DNA of 64,000 nt, taken from NCBI RefSeq assembly GCF_902506095.1, contig NZ_LR733293.1, positions 2,830,487 through 2,894,486 of the forward strand. The letters run 5' to 3'. The notes beneath the pieces are model-generated. The model searched no databases, was not told where the DNA came from, and saw only the letters and a list, made by a program, of their open reading frames with translations. A program made the translations under genes and the position numbers. This DNA comes from Arthrobacter sp. 9AX (lineage in GTDB: Bacteria; Actinomycetota; Actinomycetes; Actinomycetales; Micrococcaceae). This document shows positions 1 to 8,176 of the stretch, piece after piece; the stretch's first letter is position 1; each line of letters begins with the position of its first letter.

Positions 1-590
1 TCGACCTTGCGGGTCCCAGCCTGGGCGCGGTCCGGCTGGACTCCGGCGACCTCGTGGCGCAGGCCCAATGGGTGCGCCAGCTCCTGGACCACCTGGGCAA
101 CGAGAACACCAAGATCGTGGTCACCTCGGACCTGGATGAGTTCGCCATCGCAGCGCTCCAGTCCGCCCCGGTGGATTCCTACGGCGTGGGGACATCCCTG
201 GTCACGGGATCAGGCGCGCCAACCGCCAGCATGGTCTACAAGCTGGTGAGCCGCACCGACGATGACGGGAACTTCGTGTCCGTGGCCAAAGCCGCCAAGA
301 ACAAGGCCAGCGTGGGCGGCCGGAAATACGCCCTGCGGAAGCTGAACGAGCGCGGCACCGCCACGGCGGAAGTCGTTGGGGTGGGCCACCGACCCGAGGA
401 CGACGGCAACGACCGTCCGCTGCTGCAGCAGTTTATGAAAAACGGCGAACTCATGCCGGGCTGGACCGGCCATGAAGGCGTGGTCCGTGCCCGGCGCCGG
501 CACGCCGAAACCATGGCTGAACTGCCGGCCGTGGTCAACCGCCTCCAGCGGGGTGAGGCAGCCATTCCCACTGTTTACGAGGAGAACTGA
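1..590 (+). CDS. pncB: nicotinate phosphoribosyltransferase, C-terminal part (partial)
   Basis: The 5' end lies outside the window; the open frame begins at base 3 and gives 195 residues. The visible start carries the VRLDSGDL motif typical of nicotinate phosphoribosyltransferase, followed by the barrel segment TSDLDEF and a glycine-rich GVGTSLVTG stretch that fits the phosphate-binding region of this fold. The enzyme joins nicotinate to PRPP to make nicotinate mononucleotide in the cytoplasmic NAD salvage pathway. Its TGA stop shares one base with the ATG of the nicotinamidase gene, so the two are probably translationally coupled, and nicotinamidase makes the nicotinate used here. The assignment is firm; only the N-terminus is missing. 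Confidence 0.93.
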   Translation, partial: DLAGPSLGAVRLDSGDLVAQAQWVRQLLDHLGNENTKIVVTSDLDEFAIAALQSAPVDSYGVGTSLVTGSGAPTASMVYKLVSRTDDDGNFVSVAKAAKNKASVGGRKYALRKLNERGTATAEVVGVGHRPEDDGNDRPLLQQFMKNGELMPGWTGHEGVVRARRRHAETMAELPAVVNRLQRGEAAIPTVYEEN

Positions 591-1228
591 TGTCCCGGGC
601 CCTGATCATCGTTGATGTCCAGAACGACTTCTGCGAGGGCGGCTCGCTGGCCGTCGCCGGCGGCGCGGACGTGGCCGGCGCCATCAGCGAGTACGTGGAC
701 GCGCACCACAACGAGTTCGACCACATCGTGGCCACCCAGGACTGGCACATCAATCCCGGGGACCACTTCTCCGAGAACCCTGATTTCGTCGACAGCTGGC
801 CGCCGCACTGCGTGGCCGGGACCCGCGGTGCGGAGCTCCACCCGGACCTGGACACCGAATACATCGAGGCCTATTTCCAGAAGGGGCAGTTTGCGGCCGC
901 CTACTCCGGGTTTGAGGGCTTGCTGGCGCCCGAGGACGCAGTCCCCACCGGTGAGCGGAACCCCGGCGCGCTGCCCGGTCCGGGAAACCCGGAAAGATAT
1001 GCCGCCGCTGAAGACGCCATCGGCCTGGACGACTGGCTCCAGAGCAATGACGTGGAGGACGTTGTGGTGGTGGGCATCGCCACTGACTACTGCGTCAAGG
1101 CCACATCCCTCGATGCCGTGCAGGCGGGTTACTCCGTGACGGTCATCCGTTCTTTGACGGCGGGAATCGCGGAGGACCTTGAGGACACCATCGCCGAGCT
1201 GGAACTGGGCGGCGTGGACGTCGGCTAA
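590..1228 (+). CDS. pncA: nicotinamidase (pyrazinamidase family)
   Basis: A 212-residue isochorismatase-fold hydrolase that deamidates nicotinamide to nicotinate. The family triad is visible as D9 (in VDVQNDF), K98 and C168 (in ATDYCVK). The metal site is D51, H53, H59 and H73 (QDWH and GDHF motifs). Length and motif order match mycobacterial PncA, with a modest insertion around residues 113-138. It overlaps pncB by one base (TGATG), giving a two-step nicotinamide-to-NaMN salvage pair. A 21-bp perfect hairpin follows the stop codon. By family knowledge it would also hydrolyse pyrazinamide; that is not shown by the sequence. Confidence 0.95.
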   Translation: MSRALIIVDVQNDFCEGGSLAVAGGADVAGAISEYVDAHHNEFDHIVATQDWHINPGDHFSENPDFVDSWPPHCVAGTRGAELHPDLDTEYIEAYFQKGQFAAAYSGFEGLLAPEDAVPTGERNPGALPGPGNPERYAAAEDAIGLDDWLQSNDVEDVVVVGIATDYCVKATSLDAVQAGYSVTVIRSLTAGIAEDLEDTIAELELGGVDVG

Positions 1229-1237
1229 ACGCCCGTA

Positions 1238-1282
1238 CAAACGGATGTGGCCCGGTGCTCTGCACCGGGCCACATCCGTTTG
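1238..1282. terminator. bidirectional hairpin between pncA and the helicase gene
   Basis: A perfect 21-bp inverted repeat (1238-1258 and 1262-1282) with a 3-base loop sits between two convergent stop codons. It lacks a clear T-run on either side, so it resembles the T-poor terminators common in high-GC actinobacteria. Confidence 0.75.
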
Positions 1283-1286
1283 CCTG

Positions 1287-3068
1287 TCATTTCCTGCCGA
1301 CGAACCAGTCCTGAAGCTTCCGCAGGCGGGACTGCAGCTGTTCCTCGTTTGCCTGGGCTACCGGCGGACCGCCGCACACGGTGCGCAGCTTGGTGTGCAC
1401 CACTCCGTGCGGCGTACCGGTACGGGCTGACCACGCAGCGACGTTCTTGGCCAGCTCGTTCCGGAGTTCCATTAGCATCCTGTGGTCCGGAACCGCCGGC
1501 GCCGGGGCTTCCGCGGCCGCGGGCGCACGCCGGTTTTTCCGGTTGAGCTGCTCATGCTGGCGCTGGCGCAGCAGGGTGCCCACCTGTTCGGCGTCCAGGA
1601 GCCCGGGAATGCCCAGGAAGTCCAGTTCCTCCTCGGAGCCCACCTCACCGCCGGTCCCGAACTCGCCGCCGTCGAACAGGACACGGTCGAAGGACGCCTG
1701 CGAGTCCAGGGCCTCAAACTTGCCCTTGGTCAGGCTGTCGGAAGCCTTCTCCTCGCGGTTGGCCTCGTCCATCAGCGAGTCTTCGGGGTTGAACAGCCCG
1801 TCCCCGTCCTCCTTCTCCGGCCGGTCCAGGGCATGGTCCCGTTCGGCCTCCATGGAGTTGGCCAGCGCCATAAGTTGGGGCACCGAGGGCAGGAAGACCG
1901 ACGCCGTCTCGCCCCTTTTGCGGGCACGCACGAAGCGGCCCACGGCCTGGGCGAAGAACAGCGGGGTGGACGTGGAGGTTGCGTACACACCGACGGACAG
2001 CCGCGGGACGTCCACGCCTTCAGACACCATCCGGACGGCCACCATCCAGCGCTGTTCGCCTGCGGAGAACTCCTCGATCTTGCTGGAGGCCTTCGCGTCA
2101 TCGGACAGGATGACGGTGGGTGATTGCCCGGTGATCTTTTTCAGCTGCCCCGCATAGGCCCGGGCGTCCTCGTGGTCGGTGGCGATGACCAGTCCGCCGG
2201 CGTCCGGCACGGTCCGCCGCACTTCGCTGAGCCGCTTGTCGGCACCGGCGAGGACGGCCGGAATCCATTCGCCGGCCGGGTTCAACGCGGTCCGCCAGGC
2301 GTGGGAGGTGATGTCCTTGGTCACCGCGGACTCGCCAAGGGACGCCGCCATTTCCTCGCCGGCACTGGTCCGCCAGCGCATCTGGCCGGAGTAGGCCATA
2401 AACATCACCGGCCGGACCACGTGGTCCCGCAGGGCATTGCCGTAGCCGTAGGTGTAATCCGCTTTGGAGCGCCGGATGCCGTCCCGGTCCTCGGCGTACT
2501 CCACAAACGGAATGGGAGAGGTGTCCGAGCGGAACGGGGTACCGGTCAGGGACAGCCTGCGCGCCGCGGGGTCGAAGGCCTCACGCAGGCCGTCGCCCCA
2601 GGACAGTGCCTCGCCGCCGTGGTGGATTTCGTCCAGGATCACCAGTGTTCGCGCGGCCTCGGTTTTAGCCCGGTGCAGCATCGGTTTGCTGGCCACCTGG
2701 GCGTACGTGACAGCGACGCCGATGAAGCCGCGGCCGTGCTGGCCGTCGGAATTCTTGAAGTTGGGGTCGATGGCGATGCCCACTTTGGCCGCCGCATCCG
2801 CCCATTGGCGCTTGAGGTGGTCCGTGGGCGCAACGATGGTCACGCGGTTGACGGCGCCGGAGTCGATCAGCGTGGACGCGATCCGGAGTGCGAAGGTGGT
2901 CTTACCCGCGCCGGGCGTTGCCACGGCCAGGAAGTCCCTGGGACTAGTCCTCAGGTAGAGGTCCAGGGCTTCCTGCTGCCAGGCACGGAGTTTCGGGGCG
3001 GTTCCCCAGGCTGCACGTTCCGGATAAGCCGGAGGCAGGGTGGGGCCGCCAAAGAGCGTCTCCGTCAC
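1287..3068 (-). CDS. DEAD/DEAH-box superfamily 2 helicase
   Basis: A 593-residue protein with full SF2 helicase motifs: Walker A TPGAGKTT (about 51-58), DEIHH (146-150), the SAT-equivalent LTGTPFR (174-180), and a C-terminal RecA domain with a motif VI-like stretch QAVGRFVRARKRG. The layout resembles DEAD/DEAH and restriction-type (ResIII) helicases, but no nuclease or methylase motif is visible. The C-terminal third (about 410-593) is charged and has no recognised domain. Translation starts at GTG (3068), whose first base is the last base of the upstream DUF3039 stop (TAGTG), so the two are coupled. The biological substrate is unknown. This DUF3039-helicase pairing recurs in actinobacteria by my recollection. 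Confidence 0.85.
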   Translation of the reverse strand: MTETLFGGPTLPPAYPERAAWGTAPKLRAWQQEALDLYLRTSPRDFLAVATPGAGKTTFALRIASTLIDSGAVNRVTIVAPTDHLKRQWADAAAKVGIAIDPNFKNSDGQHGRGFIGVAVTYAQVASKPMLHRAKTEAARTLVILDEIHHGGEALSWGDGLREAFDPAARRLSLTGTPFRSDTSPIPFVEYAEDRDGIRRSKADYTYGYGNALRDHVVRPVMFMAYSGQMRWRTSAGEEMAASLGESAVTKDITSHAWRTALNPAGEWIPAVLAGADKRLSEVRRTVPDAGGLVIATDHEDARAYAGQLKKITGQSPTVILSDDAKASSKIEEFSAGEQRWMVAVRMVSEGVDVPRLSVGVYATSTSTPLFFAQAVGRFVRARKRGETASVFLPSVPQLMALANSMEAERDHALDRPEKEDGDGLFNPEDSLMDEANREEKASDSLTKGKFEALDSQASFDRVLFDGGEFGTGGEVGSEEELDFLGIPGLLDAEQVGTLLRQRQHEQLNRKNRRAPAAAEAPAPAVPDHRMLMELRNELAKNVAAWSARTGTPHGVVHTKLRTVCGGPPVAQANEEQLQSRLRKLQDWFVGRK

Positions 3069-3400
3069 TACTTGTTGTTGCCTGAGTCCCCTCCGGGACC
3101 CTTGCCGCCGTCGTTGCCCGGGCGGAGGCCGTCATAGACCTCTTTGCACATCGGGCATACCGGGAACTTCTGCGGATCCCGGCCGGGCGTCCAGACCTTG
3201 CCGCACAAGGCGATGACAGGCTCACCTGTCAGCGCGGACTCCATGATCTTTTCCTTGCGCACATAGTGCGAAAAGCGCTCCCGGTCCCCGGGTTCCACCT
3301 CTTGGCGCAGTTCTTCGCGCTCAATGGTGGCTGTGGACGATCCAGCCCCGGAAAGCTCACGCATCGGGTCGTTGTCGAGAGGGTCCGTCATGCTAGTCAT
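3068..3400 (-). CDS. DUF3039 family protein
   Basis: About 110 residues. The central block with HYVRKEKIMES, PVIALCGKVW and FPVCPMCKEVY is characteristic of actinobacterial DUF3039. The CPMC pair plus the earlier cysteine in ALCGK could form a small metal site. No function is known for the family. I place the start at the ATG at 3400 because a TAAGAT hexamer lies 7 bases upstream, as expected for a leaderless mRNA; in-frame ATGs at 3409, 3391 and 3364 are alternatives. Its stop overlaps the helicase GTG by one base, suggesting the two proteins act together. Confidence 0.8.
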   Translation of the reverse strand: MTSMTDPLDNDPMRELSGAGSSTATIEREELRQEVEPGDRERFSHYVRKEKIMESALTGEPVIALCGKVWTPGRDPQKFPVCPMCKEVYDGLRPGNDGGKGPGGDSGNNK

Positions 3401-3407
3401 GCGATCC

Positions 3408-3413
3408 ATCTTA
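3408..3413 (-). promoter_or_regulatory. -10-like hexamer of a probable leaderless DUF3039 mRNA
   Basis: TAAGAT on the minus strand, 7 bases before the ATG at 3400; no Shine-Dalgarno sequence is present. The position predicts a transcript starting at or next to the start codon. Confidence 0.45.
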
Positions 3414-3432
3414 GCCGTTCCGGAGGGCGGAC

Positions 3433-3470
3433 GTTCGACGCCGGAGGCTCCCGCCCCGCCGCCGTCGAAC
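3433..3470. repeat. GC-rich interrupted palindrome upstream of DUF3039
   Basis: GTTCGACG (3433-3440) and CGTCGAAC (3463-3470) form an inverted pair within a GC-rich non-coding stretch between nagB and DUF3039. Pieces of it recur in the intergenic region near 15255. Function unknown. Confidence 0.35.
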
Positions 3471-3519
3471 CTCCCGCCGTCGTACTTCTCCCGTGGTTGC
3501 CAGGCTGCCGGAACCGCGG

Positions 3520-4302
3520 TCAGAGGCCTTGCCAGGCAGGCTTGTTGTCGTAGGTGTGGCGGTAGAAATCCGCCAGTTTCAGGGCCGAGGCGGCCGCCTC
3601 GTCCAGCAGGACGGTGGCATGCGGGTGGAACTGCAGCACCGACGCCGGGCAGATGGCAGCCACCGGACCTTCGACGAAGTCGCGGACAGCCTGCGCTTTT
3701 TGCGCCCCCGTTGCCACCAGGATCACATGCCGGGCCTCCATGATGGTGCCCAGGCCCTGGGTGAGGACATGGTGCGGGACCTCGGCCAGGCTGCTGAAGA
3801 ACCGGGCGTTGTCCCGGCGTGTCTGTTCGATCAGGCTCTTGATCCGCGTGCGGGAGGCAAAGGAAGATCCCGGCTCGTTGAAGCCGATATGGCCGTCGGT
3901 GCCCACGCCCAGGAGCTGCAGGTCGATGCCGCCCGCTGCCGCGATGGATTCCTCGTAGGCACGGCAGGCGGCCGGGATGTCCGTGGCCGTTCCGTCGGGG
4001 CCGTGGACGTTTTCCGGGGCGATGTTCACCCGGTTGGTGAATTCGCGCCGGATGACTTCGCGGTAGGACTCGGGATGGCCGGCCGGAAGGCCAACATATT
4101 CGTCCAGGGCAAACCCCTGCGTCCGGCTGAAGTCCAGGCCGTCCCGCTCGTGCCGGGCCGCCAGCTCATCGTAGGTGGGCAAGGGCGAGGAACCTGTGGC
4201 CAGGCCCAGGACGGCGTCCGGCTTCCGCCGGACCAGCTCCTCGATGGCGTCGGCCGCCAGCTTGCCGATCTGTTTGCTGCCGCTGAGGATAACGACTTCC
4301 AT
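3520..4302 (-). CDS. nagB: glucosamine-6-phosphate deaminase
   Basis: A 260-residue enzyme that converts glucosamine-6-phosphate to fructose-6-phosphate and ammonia. Family motifs are clear: LGLATGSSPLPTYDEL near the N-terminus (phosphate loop), GFALDEYVGLP (catalytic Asp region) and GVGTDGHIGFNEPGSS. I chose the ATG at 4302 because GGAAGGA lies just upstream and the homologous protein begins with MEVVIL; the open frame extends 25 codons further without family similarity. The gene lies 20 bp downstream of an ABC permease gene on the same strand. No nagA is visible nearby, so the local context says little about its pathway. Confidence 0.92.
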   Translation of the reverse strand: MEVVILSGSKQIGKLAADAIEELVRRKPDAVLGLATGSSPLPTYDELAARHERDGLDFSRTQGFALDEYVGLPAGHPESYREVIRREFTNRVNIAPENVHGPDGTATDIPAACRAYEESIAAAGGIDLQLLGVGTDGHIGFNEPGSSFASRTRIKSLIEQTRRDNARFFSSLAEVPHHVLTQGLGTIMEARHVILVATGAQKAQAVRDFVEGPVAAICPASVLQFHPHATVLLDEAAASALKLADFYRHTYDNKPAWQGL

Positions 4303-4322
4303 GCTGTTCCTTCCGGGGGTTT

Positions 4323-5894
4323 TCAGCGGTTGACGGTGACCTGGGCCAGCAGCTCGGGACCCCGGGCATCCAGCCATTTGCCGCCCAGCTTTACACCGGC
4401 CACCAGGAGTCCAAGCCCCAGGAGGAGCCCCGCGGCAAGGTTCAGCCAGCCGAAAAGGCTGTTGCCGGTGACGAGCTGGGCCACCAGGAGCGCCGCTTCG
4501 GGCAGGACCAGGACAAACAGGATTCCCATTCCGGCAAACTGCACGGCCAGCGTCTGGCCCACGTTGCCCGGCGGCTTCTTGAAGGGGCTGTCCCCCGGCA
4601 GCGGAACGGCCACCGTGTAGCGGGCCGAGACCACGGAGGACAATCCCACGCCGGTGAAGAGGATCCCCAGGCTCAGCCCCAGCTGGCCGGGCAGAGGTGC
4701 CCAGTCGCTGCTCACGGCGGAATGGCCGATCGCGAACACCAGGACCACCGGCAGCGCGAAGGCCAGGCAGGCAAGGGCGCGGCCCAGCCTGTCGTCCACG
4801 CCGCGGACTCCGCTGGCCAGGTGCAGTGCGAAGGCAGTGTTGTCGTAGGAGACGTCGGCAGAGATGGACCAGGCGAGGATGAACGCGGTCAGCGGGGCAA
4901 GGGCAGCAAGAGTGCCGAAGTCACCGGTCTGGCTTCCCTGGAACACCAACAGCACCGGGAGCAGCGGTACCACGATGAGCGAGCCGGAGTAGCGGGGATC
5001 ACGGATCCAGTAAGTGAGGGACCGGGCCATCACGGCGCCGGCTGGAACGGCGGGCAGGAGACCGAACAGTCCCAGCTTTCCACCTTTGCGTTTGCCGCTG
5101 CCCGAGTAGGGCGGATTGACCAGGGCCCGCTCGAGCAGCAGCTTCCAGCACCAGGCAAGCCCGGCAAGGACCGCAACGGAGATCATCAGCTTCAGGGCAG
5201 CCTGTCCCGGCTGCCCGGCATCGAGGTCTCCGGCGATGGCCCACGGGGCGCCCAGCGGAGTCCACGACACCGTCTGCGCAAATTCCGGCAGGAAGCCGGC
5301 AGAGGCGGAGATTCCCCGACCCACCCCCGCCACTATCGGGCCGAGGAGGACCAGGGGCACCATAAACGCGATGGCGCTGACGTCCTTGAAGCGCCGGGAG
5401 GCGGCCAGGCTTGCCGTTGCGGTGGTCACCACCTTGGACAGCACAATGCAGGTCAAGACACCCAGCACGGCACCGATGAGGGCTGCGAGCGCGGGCAACA
5501 CCCCGCGGGACCAGGTCACCACCGTGGACAGTGCCACCAGCGTTGTGGCGAGGCCCGGAATGCCGATCAGCCCGCCCAGCGCCAGCCCGGCCAGCATCTG
5601 CTTCATGGGAATGGCGAAGGTGGTGAAGCGGGCAGGATCGAGGGTCATGTCCGTGGCTGACGCAACCACCGGAATGATTCCCCAGCCGAGGATGGCCGCC
5701 GCTCCGCCAAGGACCACGGCTGTCTGGACCAGCTCGTGGTCAGCACGGCGCAGCAGCACCAGCACCAGCACCAGCGTGGCCACCAGTCCCAGCGCATAAA
5801 GCCCGGCAAAGGCCATGCCCACCAGCTGCCAGGGGCTGCGGCGCAGGCCGTTGCGCAGCAGCGTCAGCTTGAGCCTTAGAAGGTGCGCAACCAT
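4323..5894 (-). CDS. ABC exporter permease, multi-spanning
   Basis: A 523-residue hydrophobic protein with roughly 10-12 predicted membrane helices, beginning with a basic amphipathic N-terminus (MVAHLLRLKLTLLRNGLRR) before the first span. The start at 5894 is supported by a GGAGGGG ribosome site and overlaps the end of the ATPase gene by 19 bp. The partner ATPase shows that this is the membrane half of an ABC-2-like exporter. The substrate cannot be read from the sequence. It is followed 20 bp later by nagB, so the three may be co-transcribed. Confidence 0.75.
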   Translation of the reverse strand: MVAHLLRLKLTLLRNGLRRSPWQLVGMAFAGLYALGLVATLVLVLVLLRRADHELVQTAVVLGGAAAILGWGIIPVVASATDMTLDPARFTTFAIPMKQMLAGLALGGLIGIPGLATTLVALSTVVTWSRGVLPALAALIGAVLGVLTCIVLSKVVTTATASLAASRRFKDVSAIAFMVPLVLLGPIVAGVGRGISASAGFLPEFAQTVSWTPLGAPWAIAGDLDAGQPGQAALKLMISVAVLAGLAWCWKLLLERALVNPPYSGSGKRKGGKLGLFGLLPAVPAGAVMARSLTYWIRDPRYSGSLIVVPLLPVLLVFQGSQTGDFGTLAALAPLTAFILAWSISADVSYDNTAFALHLASGVRGVDDRLGRALACLAFALPVVLVFAIGHSAVSSDWAPLPGQLGLSLGILFTGVGLSSVVSARYTVAVPLPGDSPFKKPPGNVGQTLAVQFAGMGILFVLVLPEAALLVAQLVTGNSLFGWLNLAAGLLLGLGLLVAGVKLGGKWLDARGPELLAQVTVNR

Positions 5895-6670
5895 TTCAGC
5901 CCCTCCGTACGGCTGCGGCCGCCCACCAGCTGGACGAATCGGTCTTCCAGTGATGCCCCGGCCCGCACCTCGTCCACGGTGCCGGCCGCCAGCAGCCGGC
6001 CCGCAGCCACCACGGCAACGTGGTCGCACATGCGCTGCACCAGGTCCATCACGTGGCTGGAGACGATGACCGTCCCGCCCGAGGCCACGTAGCTGTCCAG
6101 GATGGAGCGGATGTTGGAGGCTGAAACCGGATCGACTGCTTCAAAGGGTTCGTCCAGCACGAGCAGCCGGGGCGCGTGGATCAACGCGGACGCCAGGGCG
6201 ATCTTTTTAGTCATGCCGGCGGAGTAGTCAACCACCAGGGTCCCTGCGTCCTGTGCCAGGTCCAGGGCTGCCAGCAACTCGCCCACGCGGCTGGCCACCA
6301 CGTCCTTGTCCATGCCGCGCAACAGGCCGGCGTACGTTACCAGCTGTTCACCGGTGAGCCGGTCGAACAGCCGCACGCCGTCGGGCAGGATCCCCATCAG
6401 GCGCTTGGCCTCCAGGGGCCGGGCCCAGACGTCCACCCCATGCACCACGGCTGTGCCGAAGTCGGGGCGCAACAGCCCGGTGGCCATTGAGAGGGTGGTG
6501 GTCTTGCCGGCTCCGTTCGGGCCCACGATCCCGAAGAAGGAACCCGCCGGCACCTCCAGGCTGAGTCCGTCCACCGCAATCTTCTGTCCAAAGCGCTTGG
6601 CCAGTCCGCGGATCGAAAGGGCGGCGACGGGGCCGTCAGGCCCTGCCGGGCCAGGTTGCTGAGCAGTCAT
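5876..6670 (-). CDS. ABC transporter ATP-binding protein
   Basis: 264 residues with Walker A GPNGAGKTT (50-58), Walker B LLVLDEPFEAVD (169-180) and a switch His in VIVSSHVMD. The signature loop is unusual: YSAGM (149-153) instead of LSGGQ, a variant seen in some ABC-2 exporters. It would energise the overlapping downstream permease. The ATG at 6670 has no Shine-Dalgarno sequence, but TAGTCT lies 6 bases upstream, so the transcript is probably leaderless and this is the first gene of the unit. Confidence 0.9.
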   Translation of the reverse strand: MTAQQPGPAGPDGPVAALSIRGLAKRFGQKIAVDGLSLEVPAGSFFGIVGPNGAGKTTTLSMATGLLRPDFGTAVVHGVDVWARPLEAKRLMGILPDGVRLFDRLTGEQLVTYAGLLRGMDKDVVASRVGELLAALDLAQDAGTLVVDYSAGMTKKIALASALIHAPRLLVLDEPFEAVDPVSASNIRSILDSYVASGGTVIVSSHVMDLVQRMCDHVAVVAAGRLLAAGTVDEVRAGASLEDRFVQLVGGRSRTEGLKWLRTF

Positions 6671-6676
6671 GAAGCC

Positions 6677-6682
6677 AGACTA
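6677..6682 (-). promoter_or_regulatory. -10-like hexamer of the ABC exporter operon
   Basis: TAGTCT on the minus strand, exactly 6 bases before the ATG of the ATPase gene. A 12-bp perfect palindrome (6708-6719, CTCCTGCAGGAG) lies about 25 bp further upstream, where an operator could sit. Confidence 0.45.
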
Positions 6683-6776
6683 GTCCTCGGGCTGCGGCAA
6701 CGGGGTCCTCCTGCAGGAGTAGTAAGAAAGGCTTAGAACTGCCCTTCCGGACGACTGCTCATGGACCGGTCCGGGA

Positions 6777-7064
6777 CTACCGCGCCTTGCGGATGCGGAT
6801 GGGGCCTTTGGCGGCGGACGGATCAACCACCGAGCCGCCCTGGGTGATCTCCACCTCGCCGGCGTCCACCAGCCGCCGCGCCGCCTGGCGGGCAGGTTCC
6901 ATCAGTTCCCGCCAGTTTTCGTCACCGACGTCGCGTGCGGCATCGGACGGGCAGATGGTGGACGTGGGTGCCCGGGCCGCCAGGAGCGCCAGGATGCTGG
7001 CCTCCAACCGCTGGCCCAGGGTGCCGCCTTGGGCTTGCGCCCCCTCATCCCGCCCGCCGGCCAT
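6777..7064 (-). CDS. DUF3253 family protein
   Basis: About 95 residues. The pattern TICPSDAAR followed by WRELMEPARQAARRLVDAGEVEITQGG fits the DUF3253 family, a small winged-helix-like domain; the C-terminus DPSAAKGPIRIRKAR is also typical. No biochemical role is established. I prefer the ATG at 7064, which has TAGGGT 5 bases upstream, over the GTG at 7067. The gene follows the oxidoreductase gene by 14 bp on the same strand. Confidence 0.8.
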   Translation of the reverse strand: MAGGRDEGAQAQGGTLGQRLEASILALLAARAPTSTICPSDAARDVGDENWRELMEPARQAARRLVDAGEVEITQGGSVVDPSAAKGPIRIRKAR

Positions 7065-7078
7065 CACACACCCTACTG

Positions 7079-8176
7079 TCAGAAAGTCCGGCGCGGCACG
7101 GCGCGCTCATACTGCGGCACCCACGCGATGTTGTGGCCCAGTTCAAACGCTGCGCGCAACCACCAGTGCGGGTCCCGCAGGGCCGCCCGGGCTATGAAAA
7201 CGCCGTCGGCCTGGCCGGTGGCGATGGCGTGCTCGGCCTGGCCGGCAGAGGTCAGCAGCCCCACGGTTCCGGTGGGCACGCCCGCCTCGCTGCGGATCGC
7301 GGCGGAGAACCCGGTCTGGTACCCGGGACCGGCCTTGATCTGCTGATGGGCCACTGCTCCACCGCTGGAAACATCGATGAGGTCCACACCGCGTTCGTGC
7401 GCCAGCCGGGCAAGGCGAACGGAGGCTGCCAGGTCCACCCCGCCCTCGGCCCAGTCGCTTGCGGAGATCCTCAGCAGCAGGGGCATCGAATCAGGAATAA
7501 CCTCCCGCACCGCATCCACCACCGCCAGCATCAGCCTGTTCCGGCCTGCTTCGTCCCCGCCCCACGCATCGGTCCGGGCGTTGATCAGCGGGCTCTGGAA
7601 CTGGTGCAGCAGGTAGCCGTGAGCCCCGTGGATCTCCAGGGTGTCGAATCCGGCGTCAACGGCACGGACTGCGGCCGCGGCGAAGTCGCTGATGACTCCC
7701 CTGATCTGTTCCTCGGTCATCTCGGCGGGCACGGCGTAGCCATCGAACGCGGAAGGCGAGGGTCCCACGGTGGGCCAGCCGCCCTCGGACTCCGGAACAC
7801 TGCCCTGCCGGCCGGAGAAGGGCCAGTACGTGGAGGCCTTCCGGCCCGCGTGGGCAAGCTGGGCGCCGATCTTCGCGTCCGCGGCCCCGTGGCGGTGCAC
7901 AAAGGAGGTGATCCGTTCCCAGGCCTCCGCCTGGGCATCGTTGTAGAGGCCGGCGTCGCGGGGGCTGATCCTGCCTTCGGCGTTCACGGCGGCCGCCTCG
8001 GTGAGGATCAGGGCAGCGCCGCCGGCGGCGAAGGAGCCCAGGTGCATCAGGTGCCAGTCGTTGGGGACCCCCGGGGCGTCGTCGGGATCGCAGCTGTACT
8101 GGCACATGGGCGAGAGCCAACCGCGGTGCTGCAACTCGAGCGAGCGCAGCTTGAGCGGTTCAAACAGTGCTGGCAC
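7079..8176 (-). CDS. NADH:flavin oxidoreductase, old yellow enzyme family (YqjM type)
   Basis: A 365-residue TIM-barrel flavoenzyme. The N-terminal SPMCQYS motif carries C25 and Y27, equivalent to the redox-sensing Cys26 and Tyr28 of Bacillus YqjM. EIHGAHGYLLHQF supplies the paired histidines that bind the substrate carbonyl, and GVFIARAALRDPHW closes the FMN phosphate site. The family reduces activated C=C bonds with NAD(P)H; the natural substrate is unknown. Translation starts at GTG (8176), whose first base is the last base of the preceding TAG, so it is coupled to the thioredoxin-like gene. Confidence 0.93.
   Translation of the reverse strand: MPALFEPLKLRSLELQHRGWLSPMCQYSCDPDDAPGVPNDWHLMHLGSFAAGGAALILTEAAAVNAEGRISPRDAGLYNDAQAEAWERITSFVHRHGAADAKIGAQLAHAGRKASTYWPFSGRQGSVPESEGGWPTVGPSPSAFDGYAVPAEMTEEQIRGVISDFAAAAVRAVDAGFDTLEIHGAHGYLLHQFQSPLINARTDAWGGDEAGRNRLMLAVVDAVREVIPDSMPLLLRISASDWAEGGVDLAASVRLARLAHERGVDLIDVSSGGAVAHQQIKAGPGYQTGFSAAIRSEAGVPTGTVGLLTSAGQAEHAIATGQADGVFIARAALRDPHWWLRAAFELGHNIAWVPQYERAVPRRTF

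Noticed and set aside
1287-3068. Restriction-modification or phage-defence helicase
   Set aside because: No nuclease, methylase or other defence gene lies nearby; the partner is a DUF3039 protein common in actinobacteria.
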